Assembly: GCA_027619975.1 (NCBI GenBank)
Contig: JAQCGX010000015.1
Span: 1 to 64,000 of the forward strand
Direction: 5' to 3'
Source of the DNA: Nitrospinota bacterium
GTDB lineage: Bacteria; Nitrospinota; Nitrospinia; Nitrospinales; VA-1
DNA: 64,000 nucleotides
A program made the translations under genes and the position numbers. Position 1 is the stretch's first letter. The number at the start of each line of letters is the position of its first letter. Shown piece after piece: positions 19,258 to 27,550 of the stretch. Below the pieces are notes generated by a model, which was not told the DNA's origin, ran no database searches, and was given only the letters and a program-made list of their open reading frames with translations.

Positions 19258-19310
19258 AGGGTTTCCTCCTCTCCTCCATTGGAGGAGAGGACTGAGGTGA
19301 GGAGGAATAA
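19258..19310. repeat. CCTCACC-type palindromic repeat, left flank of the DUF559 gene
   Basis: It contains the palindrome CTCTCCTCCATTGGAGGAGAG followed by ACTGAGGTGAGGAGG. A near-identical copy lies at about 19770-19815, and related ones at 229-246 and 27455-27500. Here it follows the stop codon of the DUF559 gene (minus strand) and faces the repeat at 19658-19690 on the gene's other side. The hairpin could also terminate transcription. Confidence 0.75.
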
Positions 19311-19314
19311 AAAT

Positions 19315-19656
19315 TTATTTTTCCTCTAGCGCTTTTAGTATAACTTCCAGGATCGCTTCTGTTTCTTTTAGAACCTGATCGTTCCAAAACCTAAGAACTC
19401 GATAACCCTGAGTTTCCAAAAATTGAGTGCGTTCGTCATCTGCCTTTTTTCTTTCCACATGCTGACCGCCATCCACTTCTATGGCCAATAGCTTTTCAGG
19501 GCAGGCAAAATCAACGATAAATTTTTTGATAGGATGTTGTCGACGGAATTTGTATCCTACAAGTTGACGATTTCGGAGCAATGACCACATTCTTTTTTCT
19601 GCATCGGTTGAGTTTTTACGAAGGTTTCTGGATTTAGATTTGGACTTGGGTTTCAT
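19315..19656 (-). CDS. DUF559 endonuclease-like protein (PD-(D/E)XK fold)
   Basis: 113 residues from the ATG at 19656 (MKPKSKSKSRNLRKN). A start four codons earlier is possible. The family pattern is complete: STDAEKRMWSLLRNRQL, GYKFRRQHPIKKFIVDF, then CPEKLLAIEVDGGQH, with the Asp of VDF and the Glu-x-Asp of AIEVDG as the likely metal site, and GYRVLRFWNDQVL near the end. This is the very-short-patch-repair-like nuclease fold. The biological job of DUF559 proteins is not established. The gene lies between two inverted palindromic repeats, which suggests a small mobile cassette. Confidence 0.85.
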   Translation of the reverse strand: MKPKSKSKSRNLRKNSTDAEKRMWSLLRNRQLVGYKFRRQHPIKKFIVDFACPEKLLAIEVDGGQHVERKKADDERTQFLETQGYRVLRFWNDQVLKETEAILEVILKALEEK

Positions 19657-19657
19657 T

Positions 19658-19692
19658 GTTCCCCTCACCCAACCCTCGCCCCTTTGGGGCGA
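19658..19692. repeat. CCTCACC-type palindromic repeat, right flank of the DUF559 gene
   Basis: It reads CCCCTCACCCAACC and then the palindrome CTCGCCCCTTTGGGGCGAG. It sits just before the nuclease start codon (minus strand), in inverted orientation to the repeat at 19258-19310. It could supply the leader and ribosome site, since GGTGAGGGG lies next to the ATG on the coding strand. Confidence 0.75.
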
Positions 19693-19767
19693 GGGATTAT
19701 TTTAATAAAACCCAACCAACCTCACACCTGGTCTCTCACCCTATGGGCACTCCCACAAAATGGGCAA

Positions 19768-19816
19768 AGAGGTTTCCCCCTCTCCTCCATTGGAGGAGAG
19801 GGCTGAGGTGAGGAGA
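19768..19816. repeat. Second nearby copy of the CCTCACC-type palindromic repeat
   Basis: CTCTCCTCCATTGGAGGAGAG followed by GGCTGAGGTGAGGAG, almost the same as the copy at 19258-19310. No nuclease gene lies between this copy and the one at 19658-19692. It ends close to the stop codon of the traB-like gene (19833). Confidence 0.75.
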
Positions 19817-19832
19817 AATCGGTCATGTCTCG

Positions 19833-21023
19833 TCACCCAAAAATCTGGCTCACAATCGACGCTCCGGCCACATACGTCCCGATCGCCGACCCCATATTGG
19901 CAAGGAAAAAAATCATCAAAACCCGCACCACCCGGTTTTTCCACCACATCTTCATGGACCCCATGTCCTCGCGCAGGGCTTCAAAGTCACTCACCTTGGG
20001 CTTGCGCAGGTAGGATTCCACCAGACCGACCACCATTCCAGCGCCGACGGTCGGGTTCAGCGAGGTGAGTGGCGCGGCCACAAAAGCCGTCAGGATGGAC
20101 AACGGATGCGCCAACCCAATCGCGGCGCCCAGGGCGCTAAAACCTCCGTTCACCACCACCCAGGTGATAACAAGTTGCATTCCCAGTTCCGGCGATTTGC
20201 TGTAACCCACATAAAACATGCTGAGGATCAATATGCAGATACCCCAGCCGATATAATATCCAACCTTGCCGGGGACGGGCTTTTCGTCCAATTCCTGCAA
20301 GCGCTTGTCATCCGGCGGATTGGAAAACGCCGGGACCATGCCGATGAGATGCCCTGCCCCAACGACCGCGAGGATATTTTTCGGCCCCTCTGGCAACTTG
20401 GCCAGACGGATCAAATTGCCCGTCATGTACTCATCCCGCTCATCGATAAGAACCTGTTTGAATTCCGGCAGGGCTTCTCCAAACTCCTCCACCACCGTCT
20501 GCAACATATCGCCATTTTTGAGTTCTTCAATCTGTTTCTCGCTCACTTCCTCGCCCACAAAAATACCCGCCACCAGTCCCGAGAAGATCTTCAGTTTTTG
20601 CCAGAAGGAAACACGGGTGACCATGCGTTGCAGGGTGATGGTGATATTGCGGTCGATCACTTCCAGCCGAATATCCTTTTCCTTGGAGAGCTGGATGGCC
20701 CGGACCATTTCCTGACCGGCTTCGACCCCCACCTTCTGGGCCAACCGCTTCTGATAGGCCGAAAGCGCCAGATTGACCAGTAAAAGTGTGGCTTTTTTCT
20801 GCCGGAAGACCTGGTAGATATCCATGTTTTTCCACCACGACCGGTTGACCAGATTTTCAAACCGGGGCTGGCAAAGCTCCACAGCAATGCAGTCGTATTT
20901 TCCGCTTTCAATGTGTTCTTCCACCAACTCGACACTTTGTTTGGACACATGCGCGGTGCCAACCAACGTAATGGTTGCATCGCCCACCTGAATGGTTTTC
21001 ACTACTTCCTGATTGGATGCCAC
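19833..21023 (-). CDS. TraB/PrgY family membrane protein
   Basis: 396 residues. The N-terminal TraB domain carries the Tiki/TraB marks LVGTAHVSKQSVELV and AVELCQPRFENL, with a later VVGAGHLIGM. Four or five membrane helices occupy about 255-390 (YYIGWGICILILSMFYVGY, LVITWVVVNGGFSALGAAIG and the last segment before IFG). The family includes enterococcal PrgY/TraB, which dampen peptide-pheromone signalling, and is related to Tiki proteases. In chromosomes like this one its role is unknown. It is divergent from uvrB. Confidence 0.85.
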   Translation of the reverse strand: MASNQEVVKTIQVGDATITLVGTAHVSKQSVELVEEHIESGKYDCIAVELCQPRFENLVNRSWWKNMDIYQVFRQKKATLLLVNLALSAYQKRLAQKVGVEAGQEMVRAIQLSKEKDIRLEVIDRNITITLQRMVTRVSFWQKLKIFSGLVAGIFVGEEVSEKQIEELKNGDMLQTVVEEFGEALPEFKQVLIDERDEYMTGNLIRLAKLPEGPKNILAVVGAGHLIGMVPAFSNPPDDKRLQELDEKPVPGKVGYYIGWGICILILSMFYVGYSKSPELGMQLVITWVVVNGGFSALGAAIGLAHPLSILTAFVAAPLTSLNPTVGAGMVVGLVESYLRKPKVSDFEALREDMGSMKMWWKNRVVRVLMIFFLANMGSAIGTYVAGASIVSQIFG

Positions 21024-21253
21024 AAAATGCCTTTCTTTAATGAGCGCTACAAAAATTACAATCGAATGTAACTATTGGGTCCAGCGGTGTGCTTGCCTGG
21101 AAGAATGTTTCGCGTCGTGAGCAAGCTCGCCCTCCGCGAAGGAGTTGAGGAGAGAAACAGCGGATTGTGCTGATTCGCATAGCTCCAGTTTCCTTAATTT
21201 ACCATAAAAATTATGCTATTTTAAATTCACTATTCCATGAACAGAGATTTAGC

Positions 21254-23245
21254 ATGATTCCGTTTAAATTACAGGCCGAATTTCAACCCGCAGGCGACCA
21301 GCCCGAAGCGATCGCACAGCTGATTGCCAACTGCAGTTCCGAGACGCCCCGGCAAACACTGCTCGGAGTTACCGGTTCTGGAAAAACCTACACCATCGCC
21401 AATGTCATCCAGAAACTGCAAAAACCGACGTTGGTGCTGGCCCACAATAAAACCCTGGCGGCGCAACTTTACAGCGAATTCAAGGCTTTTTTTCCGGAAA
21501 ACGCAGTCGGCTATTTTGTCAGCTATTACGACTATTATCAACCCGAAGCCTATCTCGCCAGCACCGACACGTTTATCGAAAAAGACGCGTCCATCAACGA
21601 CGAGATCGACAAAATGCGACACGCCGCCACGCATTCGTTATTTGAACGCCGGGACGTGGTGATCGTCGCCAGCGTTTCCTGCATCTACGGGCTGGGTTCG
21701 CCGGAAGCCTACCACGGCATGCTGCTTTTTGCGGAAACCGGGATGCATATCGACCGCGAGCAGGTCCTGAAAAAACTGGTGGACATCCAGTACAAACGCA
21801 ACGACATTGACTTTCAACGCGGCACTTTTCGGGTGCGCGGCGATGTGGTGGAAGTTCTGCCGGTTTACGAACGCAATGAAGCCGTGCGCATCGAATTTTT
21901 CGGCGACCAGATCGACCGCATCCAGGCCTTCGATCCGCTGACGCGGGAAAGTATACGGGATCTGGACCGGATCGCCATTTACCCCGCCAGCCATTATGCG
22001 ACTCCCAAAAAACTTATAGCAAAGGCGACCGCCGCCATTCGGGAAGAGCTGATAGAACGCATCCACTATTTCGAAAGCCAGAATCTGCTGATCGAGGCGC
22101 AACGCATCGAACAACGAACCATGTTCGACCTGGAAATGATCAAGGAAGTGGGCTATTGCCAGGGCATCGAAAATTACTCCCGTCATCTCATGGACCGCCC
22201 GGCGGGGGAGCCTCCCCCTACCCTGCTCGATTATTTCCCGGACGACTCCCTGTTCATAATGGATGAAAGCCACGTCACCCTGCCGCAACTCAACGGCATG
22301 TACAAGGGCGACCGCGCACGCAAGGAAAACCTCATCCGCTACGGGTTTCGCCTGCCTTCGGCGTTCGACAACCGGCCTCTGCAATTTCATGAATTCCAGG
22401 AACACGTCAAACAGATCATCTACGTCACCGCCACGCCGGGTCCTTACGAAATCGAACAATCCGAAGGCAAGGTGGTGGAGTTGATCGTGCGCCCGACCGG
22501 GCTTGTCGATCCCGAGATTGAAATCAAGCCGGTCGGGGAGCAAGTGGACGATCTTTACCATGAGGTGTTGAAGCGGGCGCAAAAAAACGAGCGCACCTTG
22601 ATCACCACACTCACCAAGCGGTTTTCAGAAGATCTTGCAGAGCACTATACGGAAATGGGCCTCAGGGTAAAATACCTGCATTCAGACATCATCACTCTGG
22701 AACGCACACAGATCATCCGTGAGTTGCGTCTCGGGGAATTCGACGCGTTGATCGGAATCAATTTGCTGCGCGAGGGGCTGGACATCCCGGAGGTTTCTCT
22801 GGTCGCCATTCTCGATGCGGACAAGGAAGGTTTTTTGCGGTCCACCACATCATTGATCCAAACGTCGGGACGGGCGGCGCGTCATGTTGAAGGGAAAGTC
22901 ATCATGTATGCGGACCGTGTCACCAAGTCCATGCAGGCGGCGATCAGCGAGATGGGTCGCCGGAGAACCATTCAACAGGAATACAACGAGGAGCACGGCA
23001 TCACCCCGACCTCGATCAAAAAGGCCATTGGCGAAGCCATGAGCAATGCAGAGAAATTTGCGCTCGTGCCGCTGGTGGAAGAAGAGGAAGTGGAATACAA
23101 CAAAGCCGGGAGCGCCAGTCAATTTATTTCCCGGCTGGAAAAACAAATGTTCGCCGCCGCCAAAAATCTGGAATTTGAAAAAGCCGCCGAACTCCGCGAC
23201 AAAATCAAACGCCTGCGCGAAAAAGAACTGATGATCCCGGCTTGA
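21254..23245 (+). CDS. uvrB: Excinuclease ABC subunit B
   Basis: 663 residues from the ATG at 21254 ([19 protein letters not shown]). The open frame extends upstream without homology. The Walker A motif [10 protein letters not shown], the beta-hairpin region with [10 protein letters not shown], helicase motifs ([41 protein letters not shown]) and the C-terminal UVR motif ([19 protein letters not shown]) are all in order. UvrB verifies damage handed over by UvrA and positions UvrC for dual incision. No SOS box could be confirmed upstream. The G+C-rich coding of this gene contrasts sharply with the A+T-rich insert right after it. Confidence 0.98.
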   Translation: MIPFKLQAEFQPAGDQPEAIAQLIANCSSETPRQTLLGVTGSGKTYTIANVIQKLQKPTLVLAHNKTLAAQLYSEFKAFFPENAVGYFVSYYDYYQPEAYLASTDTFIEKDASINDEIDKMRHAATHSLFERRDVVIVASVSCIYGLGSPEAYHGMLLFAETGMHIDREQVLKKLVDIQYKRNDIDFQRGTFRVRGDVVEVLPVYERNEAVRIEFFGDQIDRIQAFDPLTRESIRDLDRIAIYPASHYATPKKLIAKATAAIREELIERIHYFESQNLLIEAQRIEQRTMFDLEMIKEVGYCQGIENYSRHLMDRPAGEPPPTLLDYFPDDSLFIMDESHVTLPQLNGMYKGDRARKENLIRYGFRLPSAFDNRPLQFHEFQEHVKQIIYVTATPGPYEIEQSEGKVVELIVRPTGLVDPEIEIKPVGEQVDDLYHEVLKRAQKNERTLITTLTKRFSEDLAEHYTEMGLRVKYLHSDIITLERTQIIRELRLGEFDALIGINLLREGLDIPEVSLVAILDADKEGFLRSTTSLIQTSGRAARHVEGKVIMYADRVTKSMQAAISEMGRRRTIQQEYNEEHGITPTSIKKAIGEAMSNAEKFALVPLVEEEEVEYNKAGSASQFISRLEKQMFAAAKNLEFEKAAELRDKIKRLREKELMIPA

Positions 23246-23345
23246 GGGGAGAGCTGGCATCCTGCCTTTTTTTAAATTGCGGTCTAAGTAATGCCGCATT
23301 TTAGTATCAGTTTGGGACTTTAACTTAATTCTTGTTACGAAATTT

Positions 23346-25103
23346 GTGATTAGGGATAGTAATTGCCCGATGGTCGAATCAATTCAACAATTATTAATGA
23401 CAGGAGCTCTGTTCTTGCAAAATTTTGTTACATTTGTCGAACCGATTTTGCGAAATCTTGACCCATCACTTTTTAAAAGTATAACTTTGGGTATTTTGGC
23501 AATCTTTATTCCATTTGCGATTGTCTTTTTTGCAGATATTTTAAATTCAAAAAACCAAAAAAAGAGAAGCGAATTTGAGAAAATGGTTTTAAGTGATGAA
23601 GTTTTAGGGGCAAAAAAAGTTTTTTGGCTTGCAATAGGCAGCATAGGATTCTTTGCATTTTTTTAAGAACCTGATATTTCAATATCTAAAAAAATTATAT
23701 CTGTTTTTGCAGTTATTGTTTTCACCTCCTTTTTTTGGTCAACGTTTAAGAGAATATTAAGATTTTCAGAGGGGAATAAGCTTGAATTTGAAATTCCCTT
23801 TTTGAAAAAATTGAGCTTTTCAAAAATACAAAGATATAAAAAGAACGCAAAAGCTGAAAAAATGATGCGGGCGTGGCATTCTTTTTGGTCTGAAAAATCA
23901 GAATTCAACGAAAGAGAATTTACGAAAATTGCTATATCTCATATTGATGACGCTATAAAATTTAGAAAGTTTGAATTTGCAATTCAGCTTTCACAAGCTT
24001 ATTTGGAAAATATAGAAAAACGAGATTCTTTTTCAATTGGCAATGAGATTTTGCCAAAAGTTTTTGAGTGGAATGAAATGTTTTGGAACGAGGAACGACT
24101 TTGGCTAACAAGCTATGGCACAGAAAAAGGAATTAAAAATTTCTTTTCACAAAAACATCTTCTGTCTTTTATAAAATGGACTTTGGATATATTTAAGAAA
24201 AAGAACCCAAATAGAATTCCTTTTTGGAATTGGCATTATTTTGGTCGAGAGTTTTTTCAAGCAGTTATCAAGTCTTTACTAAAAGACAATCATGGACCAT
24301 ATCAACTTTTTACTTGCTTTAAGAAACATATTGAAGAATGTGAGAAATTGTTAAACAAAATTGAAGATGAAAATGAGAAAGAAAAATATTTCGACTTTAT
24401 AAAAGGACTCTTTGCAAGTTTCTGCCCAACCTTATTTAATGAGATAGATAATTCGCCATCAAAATATGATATTTGGGAACATTATTTTCCAAAAGAGTGG
24501 AAAATATCAATGAAAAACATTGATGATAGAAACTCGCGCATTATTTTGGTTGAATTTTTACACTGGTCGCGAGAACGAATATTTAAAAAAGATGATAATG
24601 CTGTTTTTGACAAAGATTTAACAGAAGTAATTAATGGTATTTTCCCGAATGTTCAATCATCTTTATTTACAGTATTCCTGATGGCTTTTCCCTCAACAGA
24701 AATAAAATATGCTTTAGAAAAAGAACCTAATTTTTATATTTCAAACTTTAGTATGTTTCAGTCGGGTTCTGATGATGAGCTTGCTGAAATGATGAGAGAA
24801 AAAGAAAACTCTCGAAAAGAAGAAACAATTCAGATTATTGTTAACTTTTTTAAATTTTGGTCAATTCTCAAAATTTACACAGAAGATTTAACTGAAGAAG
24901 AGTCTCAAAATTGGAAAAGTTTTACAGAGGAAGAGAGCAAATCAATAGTTAAAAAAGTTAGAAAAGAAAAATTAGGAAAAATGAGAACTGAAGTTGAGAG
25001 CACGGAGATTAAAGAAATTTGCAAAGATTCCGAGAAAAAAGAGCGATACAGAAAAGATTTTTTGGAGTTAGTCGGACTACTACTTTTGGAAATAGAAAAA
25101 TAG
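23346..25103 (+). pseudogene. A+T-rich foreign gene for a membrane-anchored protein, split by an in-frame TAA
   Basis: Two open frames, 23346-23666 and 23667-25103, share one phase and are parted only by the TAA at 23664-23666. The second frame's first ATG is at 23802, but coding continues back to the stop. Read through, it gives about 585 residues. Two helices near 38-60 and 90-105 precede the stop and a third (IISVFAVIVFTSFFW) lies just after. A long charged cytosolic helical region follows, rich in Lys, Glu and Phe. No family was recognised. By eye the G+C is near 30%, far below the flanking genes, so it is probably horizontally acquired. Candidate roles such as defence are only a guess from its isolation and composition. 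Confidence 0.6.
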
Positions 25104-25627
25104 AACAAAGTGGATTAAAAGTAACGGCCCAACCAGCTTTAACGCACCTTGTAATTCAAAATCAGGACATTAAAGGCATTATAAGGTTCGCAATGCAAAT
25201 GTAAATACCCTGAACCCCTTTAAATGGTTCTGGTAAGGGAATTTGAGGTTCGTCATTGCGAGCAGAGCGAAGCAATCCAGAGGCTTAGGGTTTAAACCCA
25301 CCGAGGACGAAGGAGCAAATCTAGAAAACCAAAAAAGACTCTGGATCTACCCCTGCGGGGCACGAGAGCTAAGGAATAATATAACGGCCACGCCGCCTAT
25401 TGCGGCTCGCAATGACGGGATGGACAATTCTTAAAGGTTTAATTAAAACATCCGCATTTGTAAATTTAACAACAAGCCAAAATTAAGACTAAAAACCCTG
25501 CGGCAACCCCTCCCCTTCAGTTTCCGGCGCTGAACAGAATCAAGCGCCTGCGGAACATTGACAGAGTGATTGGAAGATGGCAAAATCCGAGTCCTGTTTA
25601 TCAACAAACTCGAGGGCGGCCCCTGAC
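25104..25627. other. Gap after the foreign gene, holding one repeat element
   Basis: Besides the element at 25251-25417, listed separately, no gene is supported. The G+C content returns to the local norm within this gap, so the right edge of the A+T-rich insert lies near 25110-25130. Confidence 0.5.
25251..25417. repeat. CATTGCGAGC-type repeat element with perfect 13-bp ends
   Basis: CGTCATTGCGAGC at 25251-25263 is exactly inverted as GCTCGCAATGACG at 25405-25417. The left end continues AGAGCGAAGCAATCC, the usual continuation of this widespread intergenic repeat (recollection). The interior is non-coding. It may be a non-autonomous mobile element, although no clear target duplication was seen. 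Confidence 0.75.
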
Positions 25628-26773
25628 ATGACGGAAGCAAATAAATTTCCCCCTCATTGGGATAAAATTGTAATTACTCAGGGGATGACTCACCTCTATT
25701 ACGCTTTTGACGTGGGGTTTTCCATAAACCTGGAAGAAGCCGACCGACGTATTCTGACCCCGAAACAACACCGTGGGTTCAAACTCAAAAAAGCTTCGAA
25801 CAAATATTTCAAGCTCACTCCGCCTCCCCTCAATATTTTCCAGTCCTGCCCTGAACTGGAGGTCACTCCGTTTCATAAAACTCTTAATGTTTCTGAAGCC
25901 ATGATATGTGAGTTTGGGGCGATATCCATCTGCATACGGGTTCCTTTTTCAGGCAAGCTTGAGAACCTTCTCAAGTTGAGCCAGACTCTTTATGACAACC
26001 CGGACCTGATTCAACTGGCCCGGAACCAGCTTCAAAACCTTCTCAATGAGATCGGCCCCGCTGTCAGCAAATTGAAGGTCAACGAACATATTGAAGACTA
26101 TTATGTTTTTCAATTGGAAAAACTGGACCCTGCGGTTTCCGTGGACACGCTTTTAAGCGAGTATCCCGACGCCCTGTCCTGCCTGCTACGCGCCGGCCCC
26201 ATCCTGCTTTCTGAAGAAGAGATCAACGACATCATTTCTCATCGGGTCTCCTATGGGCAGGATGATGTCACTCTGGTGGATTGGGACACCACCCTGATTT
26301 ATGGCAAGGAAATGGAAGATGTTTGCACCGTTCTGGAATATGCCAATGTGTTCCTGATGGAATTTTTATTCCTTGAAGGGGAAATCAATATCGCCCTGAA
26401 TGAGTTTTACGACTATTTTTCCGCAAGCCGTCGTTTGTCCTGGATGCCTAACAAATCCCGGCACACTCAGCTCAGAAAAATCAGCCAGTTTCAACTGGAC
26501 AGCGAAATCCTCTTTGAAAGCGTGACAAATGCCATGAAACTGTTTGAGGATGTATTCCTGGCCCGTCTCTATAAGTTGTCCTACGAAAGACTGAAGCTGA
26601 AAACATGGGAAAACAGCATCGCCAGGAAACTGCAAACCATCGAAAGCATTTATCAAAAATTTTCGGATGCCGAGTCAACCCGGCGGTTGGAAATTCTGGA
26701 ATGGATCATCATCATTTTGCTCGCCGTATCCATACTCATGCCCTTCATACCTGGCATGGGAGATAAGCATTGA
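25628..26773 (+). CDS. DUF155/RMD1-like protein with a C-terminal membrane helix
   Basis: 381 residues from the ATG at 25628 (MTEANKFPPHWDK); an ATG at 25577 would add 17. The N-terminal part has YYAFDVGFSINLEEADRRIL and later CEFGAISICIRVPF, like the opening of DUF155 proteins. The last part has a helical segment ending STRRLEILEWIIIILLAVSI, a tail anchor typical of that family. In yeast, RMD1-type proteins affect meiotic division and mitochondrial translation; bacterial members are uncharacterised. The assignment comes from pattern memory only. It forms a possible pair with the small unknown gene at 26960. Confidence 0.6.
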   Translation: MTEANKFPPHWDKIVITQGMTHLYYAFDVGFSINLEEADRRILTPKQHRGFKLKKASNKYFKLTPPPLNIFQSCPELEVTPFHKTLNVSEAMICEFGAISICIRVPFSGKLENLLKLSQTLYDNPDLIQLARNQLQNLLNEIGPAVSKLKVNEHIEDYYVFQLEKLDPAVSVDTLLSEYPDALSCLLRAGPILLSEEEINDIISHRVSYGQDDVTLVDWDTTLIYGKEMEDVCTVLEYANVFLMEFLFLEGEINIALNEFYDYFSASRRLSWMPNKSRHTQLRKISQFQLDSEILFESVTNAMKLFEDVFLARLYKLSYERLKLKTWENSIARKLQTIESIYQKFSDAESTRRLEILEWIIIILLAVSILMPFIPGMGDKH

Positions 26774-26959
26774 AAAATCCCCCCTCAACCCCGCACCAGA
26801 CCTACTGATCAAGAGTCAAAACTCTCCGGCAACCCGGTATCCCCAGACACACAACTATAAGAATTTTCCTACACAAAATCAGGAATACCGCTGATTGCAG
26901 ATCGAAACCGATGATCCTAGCATAGGGAGTGCCTGATAAAATTCAGAAGAAGGTTTAAC

Positions 26960-27382
26960 ATGAATCGGCTGGCCCCTAACTTCGACCCTAAATTTAATCG
27001 CGAACCGCTGGCGCCATTCATCAATGGCAGGTTTGTCAATTACCGCTACTGGCAACACCCCATTAGCGATGGAAGTCACCTGGAAGATACCTGTGGATTC
27101 AATTCCATTACGGTTTACATCAAACACGCAAGCCGCCTTGCCCTTCCTGTTACCATCGCCGGGAAAACTTCAGTCAATTTGAAAAACGACCATGAAGGCT
27201 CCATCCACGATATTTCCTTATCAGCGGTCGAGATGGACAAGGAGGTTTTTTCTCTGGAAAAACTTTCACAGGCTGAAAGCATTCGATTGGAGTTTATCCG
27301 CAAGGGTCGTTACCGTTTGCGCTATGGGTTGATCGAATCGGGCAACAGGAAAGAAGCGAGCGTCGATATTGTCGTCCGTTAA
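26960..27382 (+). CDS. Small soluble protein of unknown function
   Basis: 140 residues. There is no signal peptide or membrane helix. The sequence has a beta-rich look (CGFNSITVYIKHASRLALPV, VNLKNDHEGSIHDISLSAVE) and a basic segment (FIRKGRYRLRYGLIESGNRK). One stretch loosely recalls PilZ-like domains (HDISLSAVEMD compared with the DxSxxG motif), but the preceding RxxxR box is not clear, so I do not assign it. It follows the DUF155-like gene by about 190 bases. Confidence 0.5.
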   Translation: MNRLAPNFDPKFNREPLAPFINGRFVNYRYWQHPISDGSHLEDTCGFNSITVYIKHASRLALPVTIAGKTSVNLKNDHEGSIHDISLSAVEMDKEVFSLEKLSQAESIRLEFIRKGRYRLRYGLIESGNRKEASVDIVVR

Positions 27383-27408
27383 TTGGGCGAAGGGGTATTT
27401 TAAAAAGG

Positions 27409-27505
27409 TTAATATCCCCTCATCCCAGCCTTCTCCCCAAAGGGGAGAAGGGGTAGTTTCCTCCTCTCCTCCATTAGAGGAGAGGATTGAGGTGAGGAGG
27501 GATTT
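27409..27505. repeat. Tail-to-tail pair of CCTCACC-type palindromic repeats
   Basis: The first half reads CCCCTCATCCCAGCC with the palindrome CTTCTCCCCAAAGGGGAGAAG. The second half is CTCTCCTCCATTAGAGGAGAG followed by GATTGAGGTGAGGAGG. Both halves resemble the two repeats that flank the DUF559 gene at 19.3 kb, but here no gene lies between them and they face the opposite way. Positioned after the mrdA stop codon, the hairpins could also end transcription of the mre operon. Confidence 0.75.
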
Positions 27506-27550
27506 AGACCTTTTCCAGGTTATTCAAATTTCTCTTATGCAAGGCACTCA

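Noticed and set aside
19199-19387. 63-codon extension of the 2-hydroxyacid dehydrogenase frame
   Set aside because: It is translated repeat and nuclease-flank DNA, with no family similarity.
21167-21253. 29-codon extension of uvrB
   Set aside because: Family members start at the ATG at 21254; the extra residues have no similarity.
21638-22582. Long minus-strand open frame (314 codons) opposite uvrB
   Set aside because: It is the antisense shadow of a conserved gene in G+C-rich sequence.
26960-27382. PilZ domain in the small unknown protein
   Set aside because: Only a loose match to the second PilZ motif is present; the RxxxR box is not clear.
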